DNA of 64,000 nucleotides from Steinernema hermaphroditum (taxonomy: Eukaryota; Nematoda; Chromadorea; Rhabditida; Steinernematidae): positions 4,712,001 to 4,776,000 of the forward strand of contig CM059622.1 of NCBI GenBank assembly GCA_030435675.1, in the 5' to 3' direction. The position numbers and the translations under genes were made by a program. Every line of letters starts with the position of its first letter. The first letter of the stretch is position 1. A model generated the notes under the pieces. The model was given only the letters and a program-made list of their open reading frames with translations, ran no database searches and was not told the DNA's origin. Positions 1 to 12,753 of this stretch are shown here, piece by piece.

Positions 1-3000
1 TGAAAGTTTTGCAGGAAACTAAGATAGTCCACAGTAATCCCAACGGGAGTAGGCGCGTTCGATCAGGCTCGTGCAGTTCTACAAGATCCAATCATAAAAA
101 TGCTATGGTACTTTGGAGCAGGAGGGTCAGATGCAGAACTCTTTGCATGAACAAGGCCCTATCTGTCTCGAATTGAAAGTTTTGCAGGAAACTAAGATAG
201 TCCACAGGTAATCCAACGAGAGTAGGCGCGTTCGATCAGGCTCGTGCAGTTCTACAAGATCCAATCATAAAAATGCTATGGTACTTTGGAGCAGGAGGGT
301 CAGATGCAGAACTCTTTGTATGAACAAGGCCCTATCTGTCTCGAATTGAAAGTTTTGCAGGAAACTAAGATAGTCCACAGGAAATCCAACGGGAATAGGC
401 GCGTTCGATCAGGCTCGTGCAGTTCTACAAGATCCAATCATAAAAATGCTATGGTACTTTGGAGCAGGAGGGTCAGATGCAGAACTCTTTGTATGAACAA
501 GGCCCTATCTGTCTCGAATTGAAAGTTTTGCAGGAAACTAAGATAGTCCACAGTAATCCGAACGGGAATAGGCGCGTTCGATCAGGCTCGTGCAGTTCTA
601 CAAGATCCAATCATAAAAATGCTATGGTACTTTGGAGCAGGAGGGTCAGATGCAGAACTCTTTGCATGAACAAGGCCCTATCTGTCTCGAATTGAAAGTT
701 TTGCAGGAAACTAAGATAGTCCACAGTAATCCAACGGGAATAGGCGCGTTCGATCAGGCTCGTGCAGTTCTACAAGATCCAATCATAAAAATGCTATGGT
801 ACTTTGGAGCAGGAGGGTCAGATGCAGAACTCTTTGTATGAACAAGGCCCTATCTGTCTCGAATTGAAAGTTTTGCAGGAAACTAAGATAGTCCACAGTA
901 ATCCCAACGGGAATAGGCGCGTTCGATCAGGCTCGTGCAGTTCTACAAGATCCAATCATAAAAATGCTATGGTACTTTGGAGCAGGAGGGTCAGATGCAG
1001 AACTCTTTGCATGAACAAGGCCCTATCTGTCTCGAATTGAAAGTTTTGCAGGAAACTAAGATAGTCCACAGTAATCCCAACGAGAATAGGCGCGTTCGAT
1101 CAGGCTCGTGCAGTTCTACAAGATCCAATCATAAAAATGCTATGGTACTTTGGAGCAGGAGGGTCAGATGCAGAACTCTTTGCATGAACAAGGCCCTACT
1201 GTCTGTCTCGAATTGAAAGTTTTGCAGGAAACTAAGATAGTCCACAGGTAATCCAACGAGAGTAGGCGCGTTCGATCAGGCTCGTGCAGTTCTACAAGAT
1301 CCAATCATAAAAATGCTATGGTACTTTGGAGCAGGAGGGTCAGATGCATAACTCTTTGCATGAACAAGGCCCTATCTGTCTCGAATTGAAAGTTTTGCAG
1401 GAAACTAAGATAGTCCACAGGAAATCCAACGAGAGTAGGCGCGTTCGATCAGGCTCGTGCAGTTCTACAAGATGCAATCATAAAAATGCTATGGTGCTTT
1501 GGAGCAGGAGGGTCAGATGCAGAGCTCTTTGTATGAACAAGGGCCCTAGCTGTCTCGAATTGAAAGTTTTGCAGGAAACTAAGATAGTCCACAGTAATCC
1601 GAACGGGAATAGGCGCGTTCGATCAGGCTCGTGCAGTTCTACAAGATCCAATCATAAAAATGCTATGGTACTTTGGAGCAGGAGGGTCAGATGCAGAACT
1701 CTTTGCATGAACAAGGCCCTATCTGTCTCGAATTGAAAGTTTTGCAGGAAACTAAGATAGTCCACAGTAATCCAACGGGAATAGGCGCGTTCGATCAGGC
1801 TCGTGCAGTTCTACAAGATCCAATCATAAAAATGCTATGGTACTTTGGAGCAGGAGGGTCAGATGCAGAACTCTTTGCATGAACAAGGCCCTATCTGTCT
1901 CGAATTGAAAGTTTTGCAGGAAACTAAGATAGTCCACAGTAATCCAAACGGGAATAGGCGCGTTCGATCAGGCTCGTGCAGTTCTACAAGATCCAATCAT
2001 AAAAATGCTATGGTACTTTGGAGCAGGAGGGTCAGATGCAGAACTCTTTGCATGAACAAGGCCCTATCTGTCTCGAATTGAAAGTTTTGCAGGAAACTAA
2101 GATAGTCCACAGTAATCCCAACGGGAATAGGCGCGTTCGATCAGGCTCGTGCAGTTCTACAAGATCCAATCATAAAAATGCTATGGTACTTTGGAGCAGG
2201 AGGGTCAGATGCAGAACTCTTTGCATGAACAAGGCCCTATCTGTCTCGAATTGAAAGTTTTGCAGGAAACTAAGATAGTCCACAGTAATCCCAACGGGAA
2301 TAGGCGCGTTCGATCAGGCTCGTGCAGTTCTACAAGATCCAATCATAAAAATGCTATGGTACTTTGGAGCAGGAGGGTCAGATGCAGAACTCTTTGCATG
2401 AACAAGGCCCTATCTGTCTCGAATTGAAAGTTTTGCAGGAAACTAAGATAGTCCACAGTAATCCCAACGGGAATAGGCGCGTTCGATCAGGCTCGTGCAG
2501 TTCTACAAGATCCAATCATAAAAATGCTATGGTACTTTGGAGCAGGAGGGTCAGATGCAGAACTCTTTGCATGAACAAGGGCCCTATCTGTCTCGAATTG
2601 AAAGTTTTGCAGGAAACTAAGATAGTCCACAGGTAATCCCAACGAGAATAGGCGCGTTCGATCAGGCTCGTGCAGTTCTACAAGATCCAATCATAAAAAT
2701 GCTATGGTACTTTGGAGCAGGAGGGTCAGATGCATAACTCTTTGCATGAACAAGGCCCTATCTGTCTCGAATTGAAAGTTTTGCAGGAAACTAAGATAGT
2801 CCACAGGAAATCCAACGAGAGTAGGCGCGTTCGATCAGGCTCGTGCAGTTCTACAAGATCCAATCATAAAAATGCTATGGTGCTTTGGAGCAGGAGGGTC
2901 AGATGCAGAGCTCTTTGTATGAACAAGGGCCCTATCTGTCTCGAATTGAAAGTTTTGCAGGAAACTAAGATAGTCCACAGTAATCCGAACGGGAATAGGC

Positions 3001-6000
3001 GCGTTCGATCAGGCTCGTGCAGTTCTACAAGATGGAATCATAAAAATGCTATGGTACTTTGGAGCAGGAGGGTCAGATGCAGAACTCTTTGCATGAACAA
3101 GGCCCTATCTGTCTCGAATTGAAAGTTTTGCAGGAAACTAAGATAGTCCACAGTAATCCCAACGGGAATAGGCGCGTTCGATCAGGCTCGTGCAGTTCTA
3201 CAAGATCCAATCATAAAAATGCTATGGTACTTTGGAGCAGGAGGGTCAGATGCAGAACTCTTTGCATGAACAAGGCCCTATCTGTCTCGAATTGAAAGTT
3301 TTGCAGGAAACTAAGATAGTCCACAGTAATCCAACGGGAATAGGCGCGTTCGATCAGGCTCGTGCAGTTCTACAAGATCCAATCATAAAAATGCTATGGT
3401 ACTTTGGAGCAGGAGGGTCAGATGCAGAACTCTTTGCATGAACAAGGCCCTATCTGTCTCGAATTGAAAGTTTTGCAGGAAACTAAGATAGTCCACAGTA
3501 ATCCCAACGGGAATAGGCGCGTTCGATCAGGCTCGTGCAGTTCTACAAGATCCAATCATAAAAATGCTATGGTACTTTGGAGCAGGAGGGTCAGATGCAG
3601 AACTCTTTGCATGAACAAGGCCCTATCTGTCTCGAATTGAAAGTTTTGCAGGAAACTAAGATAGTCCACAGGTAATCCAACGAGAGTAGGCGCGTTCGAT
3701 CAGGCTCGTGCAGTTCTACAAGATCCAATCATAAAAATGCTATGGTACTTTGGAGCAGGAGGGTCAGATGCAGAACTCTTTGCATGAACAAGGCCCTATC
3801 TGTCTCGAATTGAAAGTTTTGCAGGAAACTAAGATAGTCCACAGGTAATCCAACGAGAGTAGGCGCGTTCGATCAGGCTCGTGCAGTTCTACAAGATCCA
3901 ATCATAAAAATGCTATGGTACTTTGGAGCAGGAGGGTCAGATGCAGAACTCTTTGCATGAACAAGGCCCTATCTGTCTCGAATTGAAAGTTTTGCAGGAA
4001 ACTAAGATAGTCCACAGGAAATCCAACGAGAGTAGGCGCGTTCGATCAGGCTCGTGCAGTTCTACAAGATCCAATCATAAAAATGCTATGGTGCTTTGGA
4101 GCAGGAGGGTCAGATGCAGAACTCTTTGTATGAACAAGGGCCCTATCTGTCTCGAATTGAAAGTTTTGCAGGAAACTAAGATAGTCCACAGTAATCCGAA
4201 CGGGAATAGGCGCGTTCGATCAGGCTCGTGCAGTTCTACAAGATCCAATCATAAAAATGCTATGGTACTTTGGAGCAGGAGGGTCAGATGCAGAACTCTT
4301 TGCATGAACAAGGCCCTATCTGTCTCGAATTGAAAGTTTTGCAGGAAACTAAGATAGTCCACAGTAATTCCAACGGGAATAGGCGCGTTCGATCAGGCTC
4401 GTGCAGTTCTACAAGATGCAATCATAAAAATGCTATGGTACTTTGGAGCAGGAGGGTCAGATGCAGAACTCTTTGCATGAACAAGGCCCTATCTGTCTCG
4501 AATTGAAAGTTTTGCAGGAAACTAAGATAGTCCACAGTAATTCCAACGGGAATAGGCGCGTTCGATCAGGCTCGTGCAGTTCTACAAGATGCAATCATAA
4601 AAATGCTATGGTACTTTGGAGCAGGAGGGTCAGATGCAGAACTCTTTGCATGAACAAGGCCCTATCTGTCTCGAATTGAAAGTTTTGCAGGAAACTAAGA
4701 TAGTCCACAGTAATCCCAACGGGAATAGGCGCGTTCGATCAGGCTCGTGCAGTTCTACAAGATCCAATCATAAAAATGCTATGGTACTTTGGAGCAGGAG
4801 GGGTCAGATGCATAACTCTTTGTATGAACAAGGCCCTATCTGTCTCGAATTGAAAGTTTTGCAGGAAACTAAGATAGTCCACAGTAATCCCAACGGGAAT
4901 AGGCGCGTTCGATCAGGCTCGTGCAGTTCTACAAGATCCAATCATAAAAATGCTATGGTACTTTGGAGCAGGAGGGTCAGATGCAGAACTCTTTGCATGA
5001 ACAAGGCCCTATCTGTCTCGAATTGAAAGTTTTGCAGGAAACTAAGATAGTCCACAGGAAATCCAACGGGAATAGGCGCGTTCGATCAGGCTCGTGCAGT
5101 TCTACAAGATCCAATCATAAAAATGCTATGGTACTTTGGAGCAGGAGGGTCAGATGCAGAACTCTTTGCATGAACAAGGCCCTATCTGTCTCGAATTGAA
5201 AGTTTTGCAGGAAACTAAGATAGTCCACAGGAAATCCAACGAGAGTAGGCGCGTTCGATCAGGCTCGTGCAGTTCTACAAGATCCAATCATAAAAATGCT
5301 ATGGTACTTTGGAGCAGGAGGGTCAGATGCAGAACTCTTTGCATGAACAAGGCCCTATCTGTCTCGAATTGAAAGTTTTGCAGGAAACTAAGATAGTCCA
5401 CAGGAAATCCAACGGGAATAGGCGCGTTCGATCAGGCTCGTGCAGTTCTACAAGATCCAATCATAAAAATGCTATGGTACTTTGGAGCAGGAGGGTCAGA
5501 TGCAGAACTCTTTGTATGAACAAGGCCCTATCTGTCTCGAATTGAAAGTTTTGCAGGAAACTAAGATAGTCCACAGTAATTCCAACGGGAATAGGCGCGT
5601 TCGATCAGGCTCGTGCAGTTCTACAAGATCCAATCATAAAAATGCTATGGTACTTTGGAGCAGGAGGGTCAGATGCAGAACTCTTTGCATGAACAAGGCC
5701 CTATCTGTCTCGAATTGAAAGTTTTGCAGGAAACTAAGATAGTCCACAGGAAATCCAACGAGAGTAGGCGCGTTCGATCAGGCTCGTGCAGTTCTACAAG
5801 ATCCAATCATAAAAATGCTATGGTACTTTGGAGCAGGAGGGTCAGATGCAGAACTCTTTGTATGAACAAGGCCCTATCTGTCTCGAATTGAAAGTTTTGC
5901 AGGAAACTAAGATAGTCCACAGTAATCCAACGGGAATAGGCGCGTTCGATCAGGCTCGTGCAGTTCTACAAGATCGAATCATAAAAATGCTATGGTACTT

Positions 6001-7579
6001 TGGAGCAGGAGGGTCAGATGCATAACTCTTTGCATGAACAAGGCCCTATCTGTCTCGAATTGAAAGTTTTGCAGGAAACTAAGATAGTCCACAGTAATCC
6101 CAACGGGAATAGGCGCGTTCGATCAGGCTCGTGCAGTTCTACAAGATCCAATCATAAAAATGCTATGGTACTTTGGAGCAGGAGGGTCAGATGCAGAACT
6201 CTTTGCATGAACAAGGCCCTATCTGTCTCGAATTGAAAGTTTTGCAGGAAACTAAGATAGTCCACAGGTAATCCAACGGGAGTAGGCGCGTTCGATCAGG
6301 CTCGTGCAGTTCTACAAGATCCAATCATAAAAATGCTATGGTACTTTGGAGCAGGAGGGTCAGATGCAGAACTCTTTGCATGAACAAGGCCCTATCTGTC
6401 TCGAATTGAAAGTTTTGCAGGAAACTAAGATAGTCCACAGTAATCCGAACGGGAATAGGCGCGTTCGATCAGGCTCGTGCAGTTCTACAAGATCCAATCA
6501 TAAAAATGCTATGGTACTTTGGAGCAGGAGGGTCAGATGCATAACTCTTTGCATGAACAAGGCCCTATCTGTCTCGAATTGAAAGTTTTGCAGGAAACTA
6601 AGATAGTCCACAGTAATCCCAACGGGAATAGGCGCGTTCGATCAGGCTCGTGCAGTTCTACAAGATCCAATCATAAAAATGCTATGGTACTTTGGAGCAG
6701 GAGGGTCAGATGCAGAACTCTTTGCATGAACAAGGCCCTATCTGTCTCGAATTGAAAGTTTTGCAGGAAACTAAGATAGTCCACAGGTAATCCAACGAGA
6801 GTAGGCGCGTTCGATCAGGCTCGTGCAGTTCTACAAGATCCAATCATAAAAATGCTATGGTACTTTGGAGCAGGAGGGTCAGATGCATAACTCTTTGCAT
6901 GAACAAGGCCCTATCTGTCTCGAATTGAAAGTTTTGCAGGAAACTAAGATAGTCCACAGGAAATCCAACGAGAGTAGGCGCGTTCGATCAGGCTCGTGCA
7001 GTTCTACAAGATCCAATCATAAAAATGCTATGGTGCTTTGGAGCAGGAGGGTCAGATGCAGAACTCTTTGTATGAACAAGGCCCTAACTGTCTCGAATTG
7101 AAAGTTTTGCAGGAAACTAAGATAGTCCACAGTAATCCGAACGGGAATAGGCGCGTTCGATCAGGCTCGTGCAGTTCTACAAGATCCAATCATAAAAATG
7201 CTATGGTACTTTGGAGCAGGAGGGTCAGATGCAGAACTCTTTGCATGAACAAGGCCCTATCTGTCTCGAATTGAAAGTTTTGCAGGAAACTAAGATAGTC
7301 CACAGTAATCCGAACGGGAATAGGCGCGTTCGATCAGGCTCGTGCAGTTCTACAAGATGGAATCATAAAAATGCTATGGTACTTTGGAGCAGGAGGGTCA
7401 GATGCAGAACTCTTTGCATGAACAAGGCCCTATCTGTCTCGAATTGAAAGTTTTGCAGGAAACTAAGATAGTCCACAGTAATCCGAACGGGAATAGGCGC
7501 GTTCGATCAGGCTCGTGCAGTTCTACAAGATGGAATCATAAAAATGCTATGGTACTTTGGAGCAGGAGGGTCAGATGCA
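1..7579 (+). repeat. Satellite array, about 173-bp monomer, forward orientation (about 44 copies)
   Basis: Head-to-tail copies of a monomer of about 173 bp. The block opens mid-monomer and ends mid-monomer at the N run. Landmark words such as gtgcagttctacaagatcc and aggaaactaagatagtccac return every 172-174 bp. Most differences fall in two short windows. One follows the tagtccacag word (gtaatccc, gtaatccga, gtaattcc, ggtaatcc or ggaaatcc, then aacgggaat or aacgagagt). The other is around gatgcagaactctttgcatgaacaa (cagaactc or cataactc; gcatgaac or gtatgaac; ggccc or gggccc). The short open frames here, typically 78 codons, are the repeat read in one frame until the next monomer shifts the register. 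They have no recognisable domain and are not genes. Orientation is arbitrary: this block is called plus because it reads opposite to the rest of the window. Confidence 0.97.
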
Positions 7580-8079
7580 NNNNNNNNNNNNNNNNNNNNN
7601 NNNNNNNNNNNNNNNNNNNNNNNNNNNNNNNNNNNNNNNNNNNNNNNNNNNNNNNNNNNNNNNNNNNNNNNNNNNNNNNNNNNNNNNNNNNNNNNNNNNN
7701 NNNNNNNNNNNNNNNNNNNNNNNNNNNNNNNNNNNNNNNNNNNNNNNNNNNNNNNNNNNNNNNNNNNNNNNNNNNNNNNNNNNNNNNNNNNNNNNNNNNN
7801 NNNNNNNNNNNNNNNNNNNNNNNNNNNNNNNNNNNNNNNNNNNNNNNNNNNNNNNNNNNNNNNNNNNNNNNNNNNNNNNNNNNNNNNNNNNNNNNNNNNN
7901 NNNNNNNNNNNNNNNNNNNNNNNNNNNNNNNNNNNNNNNNNNNNNNNNNNNNNNNNNNNNNNNNNNNNNNNNNNNNNNNNNNNNNNNNNNNNNNNNNNNN
8001 NNNNNNNNNNNNNNNNNNNNNNNNNNNNNNNNNNNNNNNNNNNNNNNNNNNNNNNNNNNNNNNNNNNNNNNNNNNNNNN
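7580..8079. other. Assembly gap, 500 N
   Basis: A run of exactly 500 undetermined bases. The sequence to its left ends inside a forward monomer (at ...cagatgca) and the sequence to its right begins inside a reverse-complement monomer (caattcgagac...). The round length suggests a placeholder set by a scaffolding program rather than a measured distance, so the true amount of missing satellite is unknown. Long open frames that appear to cross it are made of N and mean nothing. Confidence 0.98.
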
Positions 8080-11000
8080 CAATTCGAGACAGATAGGGCC
8101 TTGTTCATACAAAGAGTTCTGCATCTGACCCTCCTGCTCCAAAGTACCATAGCATTTTTATGATTGGATCTTGTAGAACTGCACGAGCCTGATCGAACGC
8201 GCCTACTCTCGTTGGATTTACTGTGGACTATCTTAGTTTCCTGCAAAACTTTCAATTCGAGACAGACAGGGCCCTTGCTCACACCAAGAGCTCTGCATCT
8301 GACCCTCCTGCTCCAAAGTACCATAGCATTTTTATGATTGGATCTTGTAGAACTGCACGAGCCTGATCGAACGCGCCTATTCCCGTTGGGATTTACTGTG
8401 GACTATCTTAGTTTCCTGCAAAACTTTCAATTCGAGACAGATAGGGCCTTGTTCATACAAAGAGTTCTGCATCTGACCCTCCTGCTCCAAAGTACCATAG
8501 CATTTTTATGATTGGATCTTGTAGAACTGCACGAGCCTGATCGAACGCGCCTACTCTCGTGGGATTTACTGTGGACTATCTTAGTTTCCTGCAAAACTTT
8601 CAATTCGAGACAGATAGGGCCCTTGTTCATACAAAGAGTTCTGCATCTGACCCTCCTGCTCCAAAGTACCATAGCATTTTTATGATTGGATCTTGTAGAA
8701 CTGCACGAGCCTGATCGAACGCGCCTACTCTCTCGTTGGATTTACTGTGGACTATCTTAGTTTCCTGCAAAACTTTCAATTCGAGACAGATAGGGCCTTG
8801 TTCATACAAAGAGTTCTGCATCTGACCCTCCTGCTCCAAAGTACCATAGCATTTTTATGATTGGATCTTGTAGAACTGCACGAGCCTGATCGAACGCGCC
8901 TACTCTCGTTGGGTTTCCTGTGGACTATCTTAGTTTTCCTGCAAAACTTTCAATTCGAGACAGATAGGCCCTTGCTCACACCAAGAGCTCTGCATCTGAC
9001 CCTCCTGCTCCAAAGTACCATAGCATTTTTATGATTGGATCTTGTAGAACTGCACGAGCCTGATCGAACGCGCCTATTCCCGTTGGGATTACTGTGGACT
9101 ATCTTAGTTTCCTGCAAAACTTTCAATTCGAGACAGATAGGGCCCTTGTTCATACAAAGAGTTCTGCATCTGACCCTCCTGCTCCAAAGTACCATAGCAT
9201 TTTTATGATTGGATCTTGTAGAACTGCACGAGCCTGATCGAACGCGCCTACTCTCGTTGGATTTACTGTGGACTATCTTAGTTTCCTGCAAAACTTTCAA
9301 TTCGAGACAGATAGGGCCCTTGTTCATACAAAGAGTTCTGCATCTGACCCTCCTGCTCCAAAGTACCATAGCATTTTTATGATTGGATCTTGTAGAACTG
9401 CACGAGCCTGATCGAACGCGCCTATTCCCGTTGGGATTTACTGTGGACTATCTTAGTTTCCTGCAAAACTTTCAATTCGAGACAGATAGGGCCCTTGTTC
9501 ATACAAAGAGTTCTGCATCTGACCCTCCTGCTCCAAAGTACCATAGCATTTTTATGATTGGATCTTGTAGAACTGCACGAGCCTGATCGAACGCGCCTAC
9601 TCTCGTTGGATTTACTGTGGACTATCTTAGTTTCCTGCAAAACTTTCAATTCGAGACAGATAGGGCCCTTGTTCATACAAAGAGTTCTGCATCTGACCCT
9701 CCTGCTCCAAAGTACCATAGCATTTTTATGATTGGATCTTGTAGAACTGCACGAGCCTGATCGAACGCGCCTACTCTCGTTGGATTTACTGTGGACTATC
9801 TTAGTTTCCTGCAAAACTTTCAATTCGAGACAGATAGGGCCTTGTTCATACAAAGAGTTCTGCATCTGACCCTCCTGCTCCAAAGTACCATAGCATTTTT
9901 ATGATTGGATCTTGTAGAACTGCACGAGCCTGATCGAACGCGCCTATTCCCGTTGGGATTACTGTGGACTATCTTAGTTTCCTGCAAAACTTTCAATTCG
10001 AGACAGACAGGGCCCTTGCTCACACCAAGAGTTCTGCATCTGACCCTCCTGCTCCAAAGTACCATAGCATTTTTATGATTGGATCTTGTAGAACTGCACG
10101 AGCCTGATCGAACGCGCCTATTCCCGTTGGGATTACTGTGGACTATCTTAGTTTCCTGCAAAACTTTCAATTCGAGACAGATAGGGCCTTGTTCATACAA
10201 AGAGTTCTGCATCTGACCCTCCTGCTCCAAAGTACCATAGCATTTTTATGATTGGATCTTGTAGAACTGCACGAGCCTGATCGAACGCGCCTACTCTCGT
10301 TGGATTTACTGTGGACTATCTTAGTTTCCTGCAAAACTTTCAATTCGAGACAGATAGGGCCTTGTTCATACAAAGAGTTCTGCATCTGACCCTCCTGCTC
10401 CAAAGTACCATAGCATTTTTATGATTGGATCTTGTAGAACTGCACGAGCCTGATCGAACGCGCCTACTCTCGTTGGATTTACTGTGGACTATCTTAGTTT
10501 CCTGCAAAACTTTCAATTCGAGACAGATAGGGCCCTTGTTCATACAAAGAGTTCTGCATCTGACCCTCCTGCTCCAAAGTACCATAGCATTTTTATGATT
10601 GGATCTTGTAGAACTGCACGAGCCTGATCGAACGCGCCTACTCTCGTTGGATTTACTGTGGACTATCTTAGTTTCCTGCAAAACTTTCAATTCGAGACAG
10701 ATAGGGCCTTGTTCATACAAAGAGTTCTGCATCTGACCCTCCTGCTCCAAAGTACCATAGCATTTTTATGATTGGATCTTGTAGAACTGCACGAGCCTGA
10801 TCGAACGCGCCTACTCTCGTTGGGATTTACTGTGGACTATCTTAGTTTCCTGCAAAACTTTCAATTCGAGACAGATAGGGCCCTTGTTCATACAAAGAGT
10901 TCTGCATCTGACCCTCCTGCTCCAAAGTACCATAGCATTTTTATGATTGGATCTTGTAGAACTGCACGAGCCTGATCGAACGCGCCTACTCCCGTTGGAT

Positions 11001-12684
11001 TTACTGTGGACTATCTTAGTTTCCTGCAAAACTTTCAATTCGAGACAGATAGGGCCTTGTTCATACAAAGAGTTCTGCATCTGACCCTCCTGCTCCAAAG
11101 TACCATAGCATTTTTATGATTGGATCTTGTAGAACTGCACGAGCCTGATCGAACGCGCCTACTCCTCGTTGGGATTTACTGTGGACTATCTTAGTTTCCT
11201 GCAAAACTTTCAATTCGAGACAGATAGGGCCTTGTTCATACAAAGAGTTCTGCATCTGACCCTCCTGCTCCAAAGTACCATAGCATTTTTATGATTGGAT
11301 CTTGTAGAACTGCACGAGCCTGATCGAACGCGCCTACTCTCGTTGGATTTACTGTGGACTATCTTAGTTTCCTGCAAAACTTTCAATTCGAGACAGATAG
11401 GGCCTTGTTCATACAAAGAGTTCTGCATCTGACCCTCCTGCTCCAAAGTACCATAGCATTTTTATGATTGGATCTTGTAGAACTGCACGAGCCTGATCGA
11501 ACGCGCCTACTCCCGTTGGGTTTACTGTGGACTATCTTAGTTTCCTGCAAAACTTTCAATTCGAGACAGATAGGGCCCTTGTTCACACAAAGAGTTCTGC
11601 ATCTGACCCTCCTGCTCCAAAGTACCATAGCATTTTTATGATTGGATCTTGTAGAACTGCACGAGCCTGATCGAACGCGCCTATTCTCGTTGGGATTTAC
11701 TGTGGACTATCTTAGTTTCCTGCAAAACTTTCAATTCGAGACAGATAGGGCCCTTGTTCATACAAAGAGTTCTGCATCTGACCCTCCTGCTCCAAAGTAC
11801 CATAGCATTTTTATGATTGGATCTTGTAGAACTGCACGAGCCTGATCGAACGCGCCTACTCTCGTTGGATTTACTGTGGACTATCTTAGTTTCCTGCAAA
11901 ACTTTCAATTCGAGACAGATAGGGCCTTGTTCATACAAAGAGTTCTGCATCTGACCCTCCTGCTCCAAAGTACCATAGCATTTTTATGATTGGATCTTGT
12001 AGAACTGCACGAGCCTGATCGAACGCGCCTACTCTCGTTGGATTTCCTGTGGACTATCTTAGTTTCCTGCAAAACTTTCAATTCGAGACAGATAGGGCCT
12101 TGTTCATACAAAGAGTTCTGCATCTGACCCTCCTGCTCCAAAGTACCATAGCATTTTTATGATTGGATCTTGTAGAACTGCACGAGCCTGATCGAACGCG
12201 CCTACTCTCGTTGGATTTCCTGTGGACTATCTTAGTTTCCTGCAAAACTTTCAATTCGAGACAGATAGGGCCCTTGTTCACACCAAAGAGTTCTGCATCT
12301 GACCCTCCTGCTCCAAAGTACCATAGCATTTTTATGATTGGATCTTGTAGAACTGCACGAGCCTGATCGAACGCGCCTATTCCCGTTGGGATTTACTGTG
12401 GACTATCTTAGTTTCCTGCAAAACTTTCAATTCGAGACAGATAGGGCCTTGTTCATACAAAGAGTTCTGCATCTGACCCTCCTGCTCCAAAGTACCATAG
12501 CATTTTTATGATTGGATCTTGTAGAACTGCACGAGCCTGATCGAACGCGCCTACTCTCGTTGGATTTACTGTGGACTATCTTAGTTTCCTGCAAAACTTT
12601 CAATTCGAGACAGATAGGGCCCTTGCTCACACCAAGAGCTCTGCATCTGACCCTCCTGCTCCAAAGTACCATAGCATTTTTATG

Positions 12685-12753
12685 AGGATTTGTAGAATGA
12701 GAGTGATGAAGGCCTATTCTTTTGGGTTTTTGATATTTTTTTTTTTTAAAAAA
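12685..12753 (-). repeat. Corrupted, shortened monomer segment with a T/A run
   Basis: Between an ordinary ...catttttatga and an ordinary attcgagacag, the 91 bases expected from the consensus are replaced by 69 bases of low complexity, ending in a run of T followed by A. The replaced stretch still loosely follows the consensus word order (ggat..tgtagaa..gag..tgat..gcctattc..ttggg), so it is a damaged monomer rather than an insertion. A local consensus or base-calling failure in long-read assembly is the simplest reading. Real decay of one monomer is the alternative. Confidence 0.75.

Noticed and set aside
286..7447. Dozens of overlapping 69-136 codon frames as a family of small proteins
   Set aside because: They restart every 173 bp, overlap each other in shifted frames and are simply the satellite translated. 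The frame breaks at each monomer because 173 is not a multiple of three.
7384..8324. Frames of 179-262 codons around the gap
   Set aside because: They are built mostly from N and have no real coding content.
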